A stretch of DNA of 64,000 nt, from assembly GCF_001512285.1 (NCBI RefSeq), contig NZ_LNUV01000006.1, positions 2,092,809 through 2,156,808 of the forward strand, given 5' to 3'. The position numbers and the translations under genes were made by a program. Positions 52,356-62,097 of this stretch are shown here, one piece after another (position 1 is the first letter of the stretch; every line of letters begins with the position of its first letter). Under the pieces are notes generated by a model. The model was not told the origin of the DNA. It saw nothing but the letters and a program-made list of their open reading frames with translations, and searched no databases. The DNA is from Arthrobacter sp. EpRS71 (GTDB taxonomy: Bacteria > Actinomycetota > Actinomycetes > Actinomycetales > Micrococcaceae).

Positions 52356-53600
52356 ATGCCGTTGATCCGTCGTGTGGCCTTTCTGTCGCTCCACACCTCC
52401 CCCATGGAGCAGCCCGGCGCGGGAGATGCCGGCGGAATGAACGTCTACGTCCGCGCCTTGGCCATGGCACTTGCTGAGTCCGGGGTGGAGGTGGAGATCT
52501 TCACGCGGTCCACCAAAGCAAGCCAGCCCGCCGTCGAGCACCCGGGGCCCGGGGTCTGCGTTCACAACGTCATGGCAGGGCCACGCCGCAAACTGCCCAA
52601 GGAAGAACTCCCTGCACTTCTGCACCACATGGTCGAAGAGATCGACAAGATCCGCCAGCAACAGCTCCACGGCCGCTATGACGCCATCCATTCCCACTAC
52701 TGGGTTTCAGGCGTGGCGGGGCTCGAATTGTCAGAACTCTGGGGTGTCCCCCTGATCCACACCATGCACACCATGGCCAAGGTCAAAAACCTGGTTCTGG
52801 AGTCTGGCGAACGGCCTGAGCCGCGGCGCAGGGAAGACGGCGAACAGCGGATTGTGGACGGCGCCTCCAGGCTGGTCGCCAACACTCCTGCCGAGGCCGG
52901 GGAATTGGTGTCGCACTACGGGGCGGACCTGGACCGGATCGATGTCGCGCCGCCCGGAGTGGACCTGAAGGTGTTCACGCCCTCATTCCGGCGGAAGTCC
53001 CGTTCCTTGCGGGGCGTCAGGCCGGACAGTTTCCATATTCTTTTTGCCGGCAGGATCCAGCGGCTTAAAGGACCTCAAGTGTTCGTCAAGGCCGCCGGGA
53101 TCCTCCGCAAACGCCGGCCGGACATAGATTTGGAAATGACCGTACTGGGGTCCCTCAGCGGGGCCAAGGACTTCAACCTCCAACACATCATTGAAGACGC
53201 CGGACTGTCCGACGTCGTCACTCACCGGCCGCCTGTAGTGGCACCGGAGCTGGCCAGCTGGTTCCGTTCAGCAGATGTGGTGGTGATGCCCTCGTTCAGC
53301 GAGTCCTTCGGTTTGGTGGCCTTGGAAGCACAGGCGTGCGGCACCCCCGTGGTGGCCACCAACGTTGGTGGCCTTTCCCGCGCCATCTCGGACGGGCGAA
53401 CAGGGATCCTGGTGGACGGACACGATCCCTCCGATTGGGCAGACGCCCTGGAGGATCTTTACGACGACGTCCAAACGCGAGAGGACATGGGCCGGCTCGC
53501 GGCCACCCATGCCGAGTCCTTCGGATGGCAACGCACCGCCGCCATCACCTTGGAAAGCTACCGTGAGGCTGTTGGTGGACTGTTGGTCCCACGGCGCTGA
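52356..53600 (+). CDS. mshA: D-inositol-3-phosphate glycosyltransferase (mycothiol pathway)
   Basis: 414 residues from ATG 52356, with perfect AGGAGG six bases upstream; GTG 52335 is a weaker start. GT4 fold: SLHTSPMEQPGAGDAGGMNVYVRAL at the acceptor site, IHSHYWVSG, then the donor domain with LFAGRIQRLKGPQVFVKA and the E-x7-E region SFSESFGLVALEAQACG. It transfers GlcNAc from UDP-GlcNAc to 1L-myo-inositol-1-phosphate, the first committed step to mycothiol. ino1, which supplies the acceptor, lies 2 kb away. Confidence 0.95.
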   Translation: MPLIRRVAFLSLHTSPMEQPGAGDAGGMNVYVRALAMALAESGVEVEIFTRSTKASQPAVEHPGPGVCVHNVMAGPRRKLPKEELPALLHHMVEEIDKIRQQQLHGRYDAIHSHYWVSGVAGLELSELWGVPLIHTMHTMAKVKNLVLESGERPEPRRREDGEQRIVDGASRLVANTPAEAGELVSHYGADLDRIDVAPPGVDLKVFTPSFRRKSRSLRGVRPDSFHILFAGRIQRLKGPQVFVKAAGILRKRRPDIDLEMTVLGSLSGAKDFNLQHIIEDAGLSDVVTHRPPVVAPELASWFRSADVVVMPSFSESFGLVALEAQACGTPVVATNVGGLSRAISDGRTGILVDGHDPSDWADALEDLYDDVQTREDMGRLAATHAESFGWQRTAAITLESYREAVGGLLVPRR

Positions 53601-53698
53601 GTTCAGCTCGCAGACGCTCCCGGGCTGGTAGATTGTCGCGCACAGCCTAAGAACCCCAGCAGCAGCATCCCCGCTGCGGGCAGAGCCGAAGGACAACG

Positions 53699-55387
53699 AT
53701 GTCTGAAAACAAGGTCCTGAGTGATCTTGAGATTGCCCACCACGCCACCATGCTTCCCATCGAAGCAATCGCCGAGCGCGCCGGTATCACTCTGGACGCC
53801 CTCGAGCTCTACGGGCCTTACAAAGCCAAGATCAATACCGCCAAACTGGTGCTGCCTCAGGGCAAGGCACCCGGCAAGGTAGTGCTCGTATCTGCCATGT
53901 CCCCCACCCCGGCCGGCGAAGGCAAATCAACCACCACTGTGGGACTCGCAGACTCCCTGGCCCGCGCCGGACACAACGTGATGATCGCCCTTCGCGAGCC
54001 ATCCTTGGGTCCCATCCTCGGCATGAAAGGTGGAGCCACGGGCGGCGGCTACTCCCAGGTGTTGCCCATGGACGACATCAACCTGCACTTCACGGGCGAC
54101 TTCCATGCCATTACCTCGGCAAATAACGCCCTCATGGCCTTGGTGGACAACCACATTTTTCAAGGCAACCAGCTCGGCATCGATCCACGCCGCATGACGT
54201 TCAAACGCGTGCTGGATATGAACGACCGCGCCTTACGCGAAGTCATCATCGGGCTCGGCGGCCCCATGCAGGGAGTGCCCAGGCAAGACGGCTTCGACAT
54301 CACCGTGGCCTCGGAAATCATGGCGGTCTTCTGTCTCGCCTCAGACCTTGACGATCTTCGGGACCGGCTGGGACGCATCACCTTCGGATACACCTACGAT
54401 CGAACACCAGCCACGGTGTCGGACCTCGGCGTGGAGGGCGCTCTCACCATGCTCTTGAAGGATGCCATCAAGCCCAACCTCGTCCAAACCATCGCAGGGA
54501 CCCCCGCTTTGGTCCACGGCGGCCCCTTCGCGAACATCGCCCACGGCTGCAATTCGTTGATCGCCACCCGCACCGCCATGCAACTCGCCGACGTCGTGGT
54601 CACCGAAGCCGGCTTCGGCGCGGACCTTGGTGCGGAGAAGTACATGGACATCAAGGCGCGCATCGCCGACGTGGCGCCATCCGCCGTCGTGGTGGTGGCA
54701 ACCATCCGCGCGCTCAAGATGCAGGGCGGCGTTGCCAAGGAGAATCTTGGCGAGCCAAATGTCGACGCCGTGGCAGCCGGTGTGGAGAACTTGAAAAGGC
54801 ACGTGGGCAACGTGGCGAAGTTCGGACTCTCCCCTGTTGTGTCCATCAACAAATTTGCTACGGACAGTCCTGAGGAACTTCAGTGGCTCCTTGCCTGGTG
54901 TGCTGCAGAAGGCGTGCAGGCGGCGGTTTCCGATGTTTGGGGGCGCGGGGGTGGTGGCGACGGCGGTGATGAGCTCGCCGCCAAGGTGGCAGCTGCGCTG
55001 GATGCGCCGTCCGACTTCCATCACCTGTACCCGCTGGAGCTCAGTGTTGAGGACAAGATCCGGACTATTGTGCAGGAGATCTACGGGGCCGACGGCGTGG
55101 AGTTCTCAGTCCCGGCCCTCAAGCGTCTCGCCGAAATAGAGAAGAACGGTTGGTCAGAGTTCCCTGTCTGCATGGCCAAGACCCAGTACTCCTTCACCGA
55201 TGATGCGTCCAGGCTTGGTGCGCCCAAGGGATTCCGGGTGCACGTCCGCGATCTGATTCCCAAGACCGGTGCTGGATTCATTGTTGCGCTGACCGGTGCG
55301 GTGATGACCATGCCCGGCCTCCCCAAGGAACCGGCCGCCATGCGCATGGACGTGGACGCTCACGGCCAACCGACAGGTCTCTTCTGA
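53699..55387 (+). CDS. fhs: Formate-tetrahydrofolate ligase
   Basis: 562 residues, full length. The ATP-binding loop is MSPTPAGEGKSTTTVGL near residue 65, followed by LREPSLGPILGMKGGATGGG, DFHAITSANNALMALVDNHI and the late GFRVHVRDLIPKTGAGFIVALTG. It makes 10-formyl-THF from formate, THF and ATP. AAGGA precedes ATG 53699. Its 3' gap holds two hairpins. Confidence 0.97.
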   Translation: MSENKVLSDLEIAHHATMLPIEAIAERAGITLDALELYGPYKAKINTAKLVLPQGKAPGKVVLVSAMSPTPAGEGKSTTTVGLADSLARAGHNVMIALREPSLGPILGMKGGATGGGYSQVLPMDDINLHFTGDFHAITSANNALMALVDNHIFQGNQLGIDPRRMTFKRVLDMNDRALREVIIGLGGPMQGVPRQDGFDITVASEIMAVFCLASDLDDLRDRLGRITFGYTYDRTPATVSDLGVEGALTMLLKDAIKPNLVQTIAGTPALVHGGPFANIAHGCNSLIATRTAMQLADVVVTEAGFGADLGAEKYMDIKARIADVAPSAVVVVATIRALKMQGGVAKENLGEPNVDAVAAGVENLKRHVGNVAKFGLSPVVSINKFATDSPEELQWLLAWCAAEGVQAAVSDVWGRGGGGDGGDELAAKVAAALDAPSDFHHLYPLELSVEDKIRTIVQEIYGADGVEFSVPALKRLAEIEKNGWSEFPVCMAKTQYSFTDDASRLGAPKGFRVHVRDLIPKTGAGFIVALTGAVMTMPGLPKEPAAMRMDVDAHGQPTGLF

Positions 55388-55419
55388 CGCTCTCTCACAT
55401 CCCTAGCCCTTCAACCCGT

Positions 55420-55454
55420 CCCTCTCTCACTTTCTTGAAGAAAGTGGGAGAGGG
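55420..55454. repeat. 15-bp stem-loop repeat in the fhs-ino1 gap
   Basis: CCCTCTCTCACTTTC and GAAAGTGGGAGAGGG pair over 15 bases with one G-T wobble around TTGAA. It is AG-rich and lacks a T-run, so it is not a standard terminator and looks more like a dispersed palindromic repeat. Confidence 0.6.
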
Positions 55455-55498
55455 TTGCGCTCAAGCCCGAGGGAACCGATAGAGGGTTCGGGAGACAG

Positions 55499-55532
55499 CA
55501 AACGCCCCCGTATCGGAACACGGGGGCGTTTG
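55499..55532. terminator. Bidirectional terminator between fhs and ino1
   Basis: CAAACGCCCCCGT and ACGGGGGCGTTTG form perfect 13-bp arms around an 8-base loop. It lies 15 bases past the ino1 stop and serves the convergent genes. Confidence 0.8.
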
Positions 55533-55546
55533 GTGTGTCGCGGTGT

Positions 55547-56632
55547 TTAGCGTTCGATGTCGCCGCGGATGAAGGCCTCAACCTTGTCGCGGGCGAGATC
55601 GTCGTTGAACTGCTCCGGAGGGGACTTCATGAAGTAGCTGGAAGCGGAGAGCAGCGGGCCGCCGATTCCGCGGTCCAAGCCGATCTTCGCCGCACGGATG
55701 GCGTCAATGATCACGCCGGCAGAGTTCGGGGAGTCCCACACTTCGAGCTTGTACTCAAGCGAAACAGGGGCGTCACCAAAGTTGCGGCCCTCAAGGCGGA
55801 CGAAGGCCCACTTGCGGTCATCGAGCCACGCCACGTAGTCGGACGGTCCAATGTGGACGTCGTCAGCGTGAAGTTCAGCCTCAACGTTGGAGGTAACAGC
55901 CTGGGTCTTGGAGATCTTCTTCGACTCGAGGCGGTCGCGTTCCAGCATGTTCTTGAAGTCCATGTTGCCGCCAACGTTCAGCTGGTACGTGCGGTCCAGC
56001 GTGACGCCGCGGTCTTCGAACAGTTTGGCCATGACGCGGTGCGTAATGGTGGCACCGATCTGGCTCTTGATGTCGTCGCCCACAATCGGGACACCGGCTT
56101 CAGTGAACTTGTCGGCCCACTCTTTGGTGCCGGCGATGAAGACGGGCAGGGCGTTGACGAAGGCCACGCCAGCGTCGATGGCGCACTGGGCGTAGAACTT
56201 GGCGGCCTGGTCCGAACCAACGGGCAGGTAGCAAACCATGACGTCGGCCTTGGCTTCGCGGAGCGCGGCAACGATGTCCACAGCTTCTTCCGGAGCCTCC
56301 ACGATCGTCTCGCGGTAGTACTTGCCCAAACCGTCCAGGGTGTGGCCACGCTGGACAGTCACACCGGTGGCGGGAACGTCGGCAATCTTGATGGTGTTGT
56401 TTTCGCTGGCACCGATGGCGTCTGCGAGGTCAAGCCCAACCTTTTTGCCATCGACGTCGAAGGCAGCAACGAACTGAACGTCGTTGACATGATACTGGCC
56501 GAACTCGACGTGCATCAGACCCGGGATCGTGGCCTTGGGGTCAGCGTCGCGATAGTACTGAACTCCTTGGACCAGCGATGCGGCGCAGTTACCTACGCCG
56601 ACAATGGCAACACGAATCGGATGTGAAGACAC
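55547..56632 (-). CDS. ino1: Myo-inositol-1-phosphate synthase
   Basis: 361 residues, typical of the short actinobacterial Ino1. NAD-binding AIVGVGNCAASLVQGVQYYRD at the start, and the conserved VNALPVFIAGT, PIVGDDIKSQIGATITHR and LNVGGNMDFKNMLERDRLESKKISKT (read in parts). It converts glucose-6-phosphate to 1L-myo-inositol-1-phosphate, the acceptor for MshA and the head group of phosphatidylinositol. Confidence 0.96.
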   Translation of the reverse strand: MSSHPIRVAIVGVGNCAASLVQGVQYYRDADPKATIPGLMHVEFGQYHVNDVQFVAAFDVDGKKVGLDLADAIGASENNTIKIADVPATGVTVQRGHTLDGLGKYYRETIVEAPEEAVDIVAALREAKADVMVCYLPVGSDQAAKFYAQCAIDAGVAFVNALPVFIAGTKEWADKFTEAGVPIVGDDIKSQIGATITHRVMAKLFEDRGVTLDRTYQLNVGGNMDFKNMLERDRLESKKISKTQAVTSNVEAELHADDVHIGPSDYVAWLDDRKWAFVRLEGRNFGDAPVSLEYKLEVWDSPNSAGVIIDAIRAAKIGLDRGIGGPLLSASSYFMKSPPEQFNDDLARDKVEAFIRGDIER

Positions 56633-56742
56633 GGAACTCCTTTTGAGAAATAACCTCAGGTGCCAGGCGCATCCCTGACTGAGTCCAGGGCACGGCTAAA
56701 AGGCACGGCGCCATTCGGCGCACACTTGCATTGTAGCCAACA

Positions 56743-56780
56743 CAGCGGGGGCCGGTTTTGTTCCCTACCGGCCCCCACTG
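56743..56780 (-). terminator. Hairpin downstream of the aldo/keto reductase gene
   Basis: CAGCGGGGGCCGGT (56743-56756) and ACCGGCCCCCACTG (56767-56780), one mismatch, around a 10-base loop. The T-run on the minus side is poor. Confidence 0.6.
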
Positions 56781-56800
56781 TTTATGTCAGTGCTGGACGG

Positions 56801-57838
<1,038 letters not shown>

Positions 57839-57859
57839 ACGTACCATCCTGCCACTGAC

Positions 57860-57911
57860 GAAACAGAGGTGACGGCGCCGTCCGCTATGTGGGCGCCGTC
57901 ACCGCTGTTTC
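57860..57911 (-). terminator. Strong terminator downstream of treZ
   Basis: GAAACAG-A-GGTGACGGCGCC and GGCGCCGTCACC-G-CTGTTTC form a 20-bp stem with one A/G mismatch, followed on the minus strand by TCAGTGG after the TTTC in the arm. It ends 11 bases from the treZ stop. Confidence 0.75.
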
Positions 57912-57921
57912 TGTAGTGGAT

Positions 57922-59718
57922 TTAGTGGACGCGCACGACGGCGGCGCTACCGCCGGGAAGAGTCAGCGTCCCGTCGTTCAGGGCTACTTCGTCGTCGGTA
58001 GCCAGCATGACGGAGCCATTCAACGGCGTGCCACATGTTTCGTCCCCGAAGTTGCAGACCACCCGGACAGTGCCGCGGGAGAACTGCAGCCAGTGTTCGT
58101 CGTCGTCGAACTCAACCGACGTCTCACCGAAGCCTCCGTCCACCAGTTCCGGAGTGTTACGGCGCAGCTGTGCCAAATCGCGGTATAGCTGCAGCAAACG
58201 TGCATGCTCCCCTTCTCCGGCTTCGTCCCACTGGAGCTTGGAGCGTTGGAAGGTCTCGGGGTCCTGCGGATCGGGTACAACCGCAGGGTCCCATCCCATG
58301 CGTTCGAATTCTTTGATCCGCCCCTCCGCCGTAGCCTTCCCAAGCTCAGGTTCCGGGTGGGAGGTGAAGAACTGCCATGGAGTGGAAGCCCCGAACTCTT
58401 CGCCCATGAACAACATGGGCGTAAAGGGAGACGTCATGGTCAGCACAGCGCCGATGGCCAGCTTCCCGTACGACAACGACGCTGTGAGCCTGTCGCCAAT
58501 CGCCCTGTTGCCGATCTGGTCGTGGTTCTGCAGGCAGACCACAAGAGCGGACGGGTGAGCGAGGTCGTGCCTGATAGGCCGGCCGTGGTGCCGTTCCCTG
58601 AAACTGGAGTAGCTGCCATCGTGAAGGAAACCATGCTCCAGGACCTTCGCCAGGACTGCGAGCGAGTCAAAGTCTGAGTAGTAACCCGTGGTCTCCCCGC
58701 TGAGGTTGACATGCACGGCATGGTGGAAATCGTCGCTCCACTGGCCCTCCAAGCCGTAGCCGTTGTCTTTGCGGGGGTAGATGAGCCGCGGGTTGTTCAG
58801 ATCAGATTCAGCAATCATGGTCCGGGGAATCCCCGTCCCGGCCTCTACCTCATCTCCGAGTGCCCCGAACTCCTCAAGGATGTGCACGGCACGCTCGTCA
58901 CGCAAAGCGTGCACAGCATCCAGACGGAGCCCGTCCACGTGGTAATCCCGGAGCCACATCGCTGCGTTCTCCAGGATGTAGCGGCGGACATCGTCCGAGC
59001 CGGGGCCGTCAAGGTTGACAGAATCACCCCAGGTGTTGCCTTCCCCCGATTTCAGGTAGGGGCCGAACTTGGGCAGGTAGTTACCGCTTGGCCCGAGGTG
59101 GTTATAGACAACGTCCTGGATGACGCCCAAGCCCGCAGCGTGCGCCGCATCCACAAAGCGTTGGTAGGCAGCGGGACCACCATAGGGCTCGTGCACGGCA
59201 TACCAAAGCACGCCGTCGTAGCCCCAGTTGTGAACACCGTTGAAACCGTTGACCGGGAGCAACTCGATGAAATCGACGCCGAGGTCCACCAGGTAATCCA
59301 GTTTCCCTGCGGCGGCATCCAGTGTGCCCTCCGGGGTGAAGGTGCCCACATGCAGTTCGTAGATGACCGAACCCTTGAGGCTCCGCCCCTTCCATTCGTT
59401 GTCCGTCCACTTATGGGCGGAAGGATCAAAGGTGGCGGACAGTGCGTGGACGCCGTCCGGCTGCCTCCGCGAGCGCGGATCGGGAAACGGTCCCTCGCCG
59501 TCCACGATGTAGCCGTACCGCACCCCGTCGGCCTCCTGCGCCAGCACGTCAGCCGGCGCCCGCCACCATCCGGCCGCGGCGCCGTCGTGGTGCTTTTCCA
59601 TGGCGTACTCGTGGCCCCCGGCGAGCAACCGCACCGAATCTGCCTTTGGAGCCCAGACGTCGTAAAGATTTTTTCCAGCAGCGTGCTCCAGCATCATGCT
59701 CCCCTGTACGTGTTTCAA
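57922..59718 (-). CDS. treZ: Malto-oligosyltrehalose trehalohydrolase
   Basis: 598 residues. An N-terminal beta domain (YDVWAPKADSVRLLAGG) precedes the GH13 barrel: ELHVGTFTPEGTLDAA, DVVYNHLGPSGNYL, nucleophile Asp in DGLRLDAVHAL, acid Glu in MIAESDLN, and QNHDQIGNR. It hydrolyses the terminal trehalose from maltooligosyl-trehalose made by TreY. A hairpin separates it from treY upstream. Confidence 0.96.
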   Translation of the reverse strand: MKHVQGSMMLEHAAGKNLYDVWAPKADSVRLLAGGHEYAMEKHHDGAAAGWWRAPADVLAQEADGVRYGYIVDGEGPFPDPRSRRQPDGVHALSATFDPSAHKWTDNEWKGRSLKGSVIYELHVGTFTPEGTLDAAAGKLDYLVDLGVDFIELLPVNGFNGVHNWGYDGVLWYAVHEPYGGPAAYQRFVDAAHAAGLGVIQDVVYNHLGPSGNYLPKFGPYLKSGEGNTWGDSVNLDGPGSDDVRRYILENAAMWLRDYHVDGLRLDAVHALRDERAVHILEEFGALGDEVEAGTGIPRTMIAESDLNNPRLIYPRKDNGYGLEGQWSDDFHHAVHVNLSGETTGYYSDFDSLAVLAKVLEHGFLHDGSYSSFRERHHGRPIRHDLAHPSALVVCLQNHDQIGNRAIGDRLTASLSYGKLAIGAVLTMTSPFTPMLFMGEEFGASTPWQFFTSHPEPELGKATAEGRIKEFERMGWDPAVVPDPQDPETFQRSKLQWDEAGEGEHARLLQLYRDLAQLRRNTPELVDGGFGETSVEFDDDEHWLQFSRGTVRVVCNFGDETCGTPLNGSVMLATDDEVALNDGTLTLPGGSAAVVRVH

Positions 59719-59741
59719 GCGTGCTTTGCAATGACGGTGTT

Positions 59742-59778
59742 GACGGTGCGATCAGCGCCAAACGGTGATCGCACCGTC
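59742..59778 (-). terminator. Stem-loop between treY and treZ
   Basis: GACGGTGCGATCA (59742-59754) and TGATCGCACCGTC (59766-59778) form perfect 13-bp arms around an 11-base loop, 6 bases past the treY stop. There is no T-run, so it may attenuate or protect the mRNA rather than stop transcription fully. Confidence 0.6.
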
Positions 59779-59784
59779 CGGAAA

Positions 59785-62097
59785 TCAGTCCGTTGGAACC
59801 AGCAAGGCCACCGGATAGTGCTCCAGCAAGATGGCCAGAGGGACGGTACCTGCCTCATAGCTGGCACCGGTGAGTTCGTCCCGGCAGTTCACGGTCACGT
59901 CAATGGACGTGTCCCGCCAGCCGCCTTCCGCGGCCAGCCGCTTGGGCAAGCGGGTGGCGACCGTGAGAGCTCCCCGACGTTCGGCTCCGCGATCAAAGGC
60001 CACCACGTGTCCCGCTGCTGCGCCTTGGGCCGCCACCGGAAGGTAACCGGCGAACAGCTCCGGCCGGTCACGGCGAAGCCTCAGTGCCCGGGAAACCACC
60101 AGAAGCTTGGCGGCCTCATCGGTGAATGCTGGCTTGCCACCGCGATCCAACTCTTCCAGAGCGGCAATCCGGGCCTTGAAATCCACGGGCCGCCGGTTGT
60201 CGGGGTCGGTCAGTGAACCGTCCCTGAATTCCGTCCCCTGATACACGTCAGGAACTCCCGGCATGGTCAGCTGGATCAACTTGGCGGACAGCGAGTTGGA
60301 GGTACCAAAAGGTTCGAGCTCGTTGACGAAGTTCGTCAGGGCGGCTCCTACCTCGGGTACATCGAAAACGGCGTCAACGGCGGCTGCCAGCTGGCGTTCG
60401 AAATCCTGGTTGGGATCGGTCCAGTTGGTGGAGTTCCCTGCCTCCCGTGCCGCTTTCAAGGCGTAGGACTGCAACCGTTGGCGATCTGCCGGCCATGCGC
60501 CTGCGATGGATTGCCAGACCAAGGCGGACAAGGGGCCATCCGGGATGGGCGCGAGCTCATGGACGATGCCGAGGAAAAGCTCCCATTCCGGTACGGCCTC
60601 GGAGATCACGGAGATTCTTGCCCTGGCATCCTCGCTCCGTTTGGTGTCGTGGGTGCTCAGCGTCGTCATGGACAGCGGCAAAAGCTGTTGCCGCCGCGCC
60701 ATGCGCTCATGGAACACATTGCCGGGGATGGAGAATTCCGTGGGATCGGCGCCCACTTCCGTCAGTGACCCAAGACGGGTGTACCGGAAGAAGGCGGTGT
60801 CCTCCACGCCCTTGGCCATCACCATGCCGGACGTCTGTTGGAAACGCCGGGCAAGCAGACTGGATTCATCCATCAAGAGCGGCTGAAGGTGGCTGAGGAC
60901 CTTGGCCAGGTCAGGGCGCTCCTTAGCGGCGTTCTCCACCGACTCGGTCAGTGTTTTCCCGCCATAGGGCAGATACGTCCTGTAGATGGGGAAGCAGCAT
61001 ATGACCTCAGCCAAGGCATCGGCTACCTTGGCGAACGGCAGCTCCAAGGAGTCAGGCACAAGGCGGGCCAGACGCAGGACTTCCGAGCGCAGGATCCCAT
61101 CGGCGATCCGGCGCTTGGTGGCATGAATCATGTCGTGGTAATCCGCGGGACCGTCTGCATTCCGGAGACGGGCATCGAGGGAGTTTAAGTACTCCTCCGC
61201 CGTCGGGTCCACCAAAAGACGGTCGACGTCAGCCAAGGCGTCGTATCCGGTGGTCCCTTCACACTCGAAGTTCTCCGGCAGCTGCTCCCCCGGTTCCAGG
61301 ATCTTCTCCACCAGCAGGTAGGCACCACCGGTCGCTTCGCGCAGCCTTGCGAGGTAGCCCTCGGGGTCGGCGAGCCCATCCGGGTGGTCGATTCTCAGCC
61401 CGTCCACCAGGCCTTCACGGAACCAACGGACGATCTCTCCATGGGACTCATCAAAGACCCAGGGAATTTCGACGCGAACTCCGGCCAAGGTGTTCACTGC
61501 GAAGAACCGACGGTAGTTCAGGTCGGCGTCCGCCCGGCGCCAGCCAACCAGCTCATAGTGCTGCCGTGCATGGACCTCGCGCGGGCTCTCCCCTGAGGTG
61601 TATGTGCCCTCGGCCAGCGGAAAACTGTGATCGTAGTACCGCAGTTCGTCGTCCACGATCTTCAGTTCATCAAGGTCGTCGTCACTTCCCAAGACAGGGA
61701 TGCGGATTTTTCCCCCGCCAAAGTCCCAGTCGACGTCGAAAGCCTCGGCATACTTTGAACCGCGGCCTTCTTTCAGGAGCTGCCACCACCAGGGGTTCTG
61801 CTTGGGCGAAGCAACCCCCATGTGATTGGGCACGATGTCAGCCAGAATGCCCAAGCCCTTGTCCTTCGCAGCCCGCGACAGCGCCGCAAGCCCCTCCGGA
61901 CCTCCCCGAGAGGGATCAACAGTGGAGGGATCGGTCACGTCATAGCCGTGATCCGAACCCTTTTCCGCTGTCAGGATCGGTGAGACGTACACCCAATCGA
62001 TTCCCAGGGTATGCAAGTATCCGGTGAGTTCAGCCGCGTCCTGCAGCGTGAAACCCGGGCGAATCTGGAGACGATACGTTGAGACAGGCGTCCTCAT
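59785..62097 (-). CDS. treY: Malto-oligosyltrehalose synthase
   Basis: 770 residues. It opens TPVSTYRLQIRPGFTLQDA, with SPILTAEKGSDHGYDVTDPS typical of TreY. The GH13 residues are Asp in VDGLRIDHPDGL, Glu in LLVEKILEPGE and Asp in LSTHDTKRSED. It converts the reducing end of maltodextrins into a trehalose linkage by intramolecular transglycosylation. Its start overlaps the treX stop by 4 bases. Confidence 0.96.
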   Translation of the reverse strand: MRTPVSTYRLQIRPGFTLQDAAELTGYLHTLGIDWVYVSPILTAEKGSDHGYDVTDPSTVDPSRGGPEGLAALSRAAKDKGLGILADIVPNHMGVASPKQNPWWWQLLKEGRGSKYAEAFDVDWDFGGGKIRIPVLGSDDDLDELKIVDDELRYYDHSFPLAEGTYTSGESPREVHARQHYELVGWRRADADLNYRRFFAVNTLAGVRVEIPWVFDESHGEIVRWFREGLVDGLRIDHPDGLADPEGYLARLREATGGAYLLVEKILEPGEQLPENFECEGTTGYDALADVDRLLVDPTAEEYLNSLDARLRNADGPADYHDMIHATKRRIADGILRSEVLRLARLVPDSLELPFAKVADALAEVICCFPIYRTYLPYGGKTLTESVENAAKERPDLAKVLSHLQPLLMDESSLLARRFQQTSGMVMAKGVEDTAFFRYTRLGSLTEVGADPTEFSIPGNVFHERMARRQQLLPLSMTTLSTHDTKRSEDARARISVISEAVPEWELFLGIVHELAPIPDGPLSALVWQSIAGAWPADRQRLQSYALKAAREAGNSTNWTDPNQDFERQLAAAVDAVFDVPEVGAALTNFVNELEPFGTSNSLSAKLIQLTMPGVPDVYQGTEFRDGSLTDPDNRRPVDFKARIAALEELDRGGKPAFTDEAAKLLVVSRALRLRRDRPELFAGYLPVAAQGAAAGHVVAFDRGAERRGALTVATRLPKRLAAEGGWRDTSIDVTVNCRDELTGASYEAGTVPLAILLEHYPVALLVPTD

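Noticed and set aside
51726..52697. 323-residue form of the GNAT gene from ATG 52697
   Set aside because: The first 145 codons lie antisense to mshA and its promoter region and have no GNAT sequence.
58711..60216. 501-residue open frame on the plus strand
   Set aside because: Antisense to treZ and treY, no domain, spans the intergenic hairpin between them.
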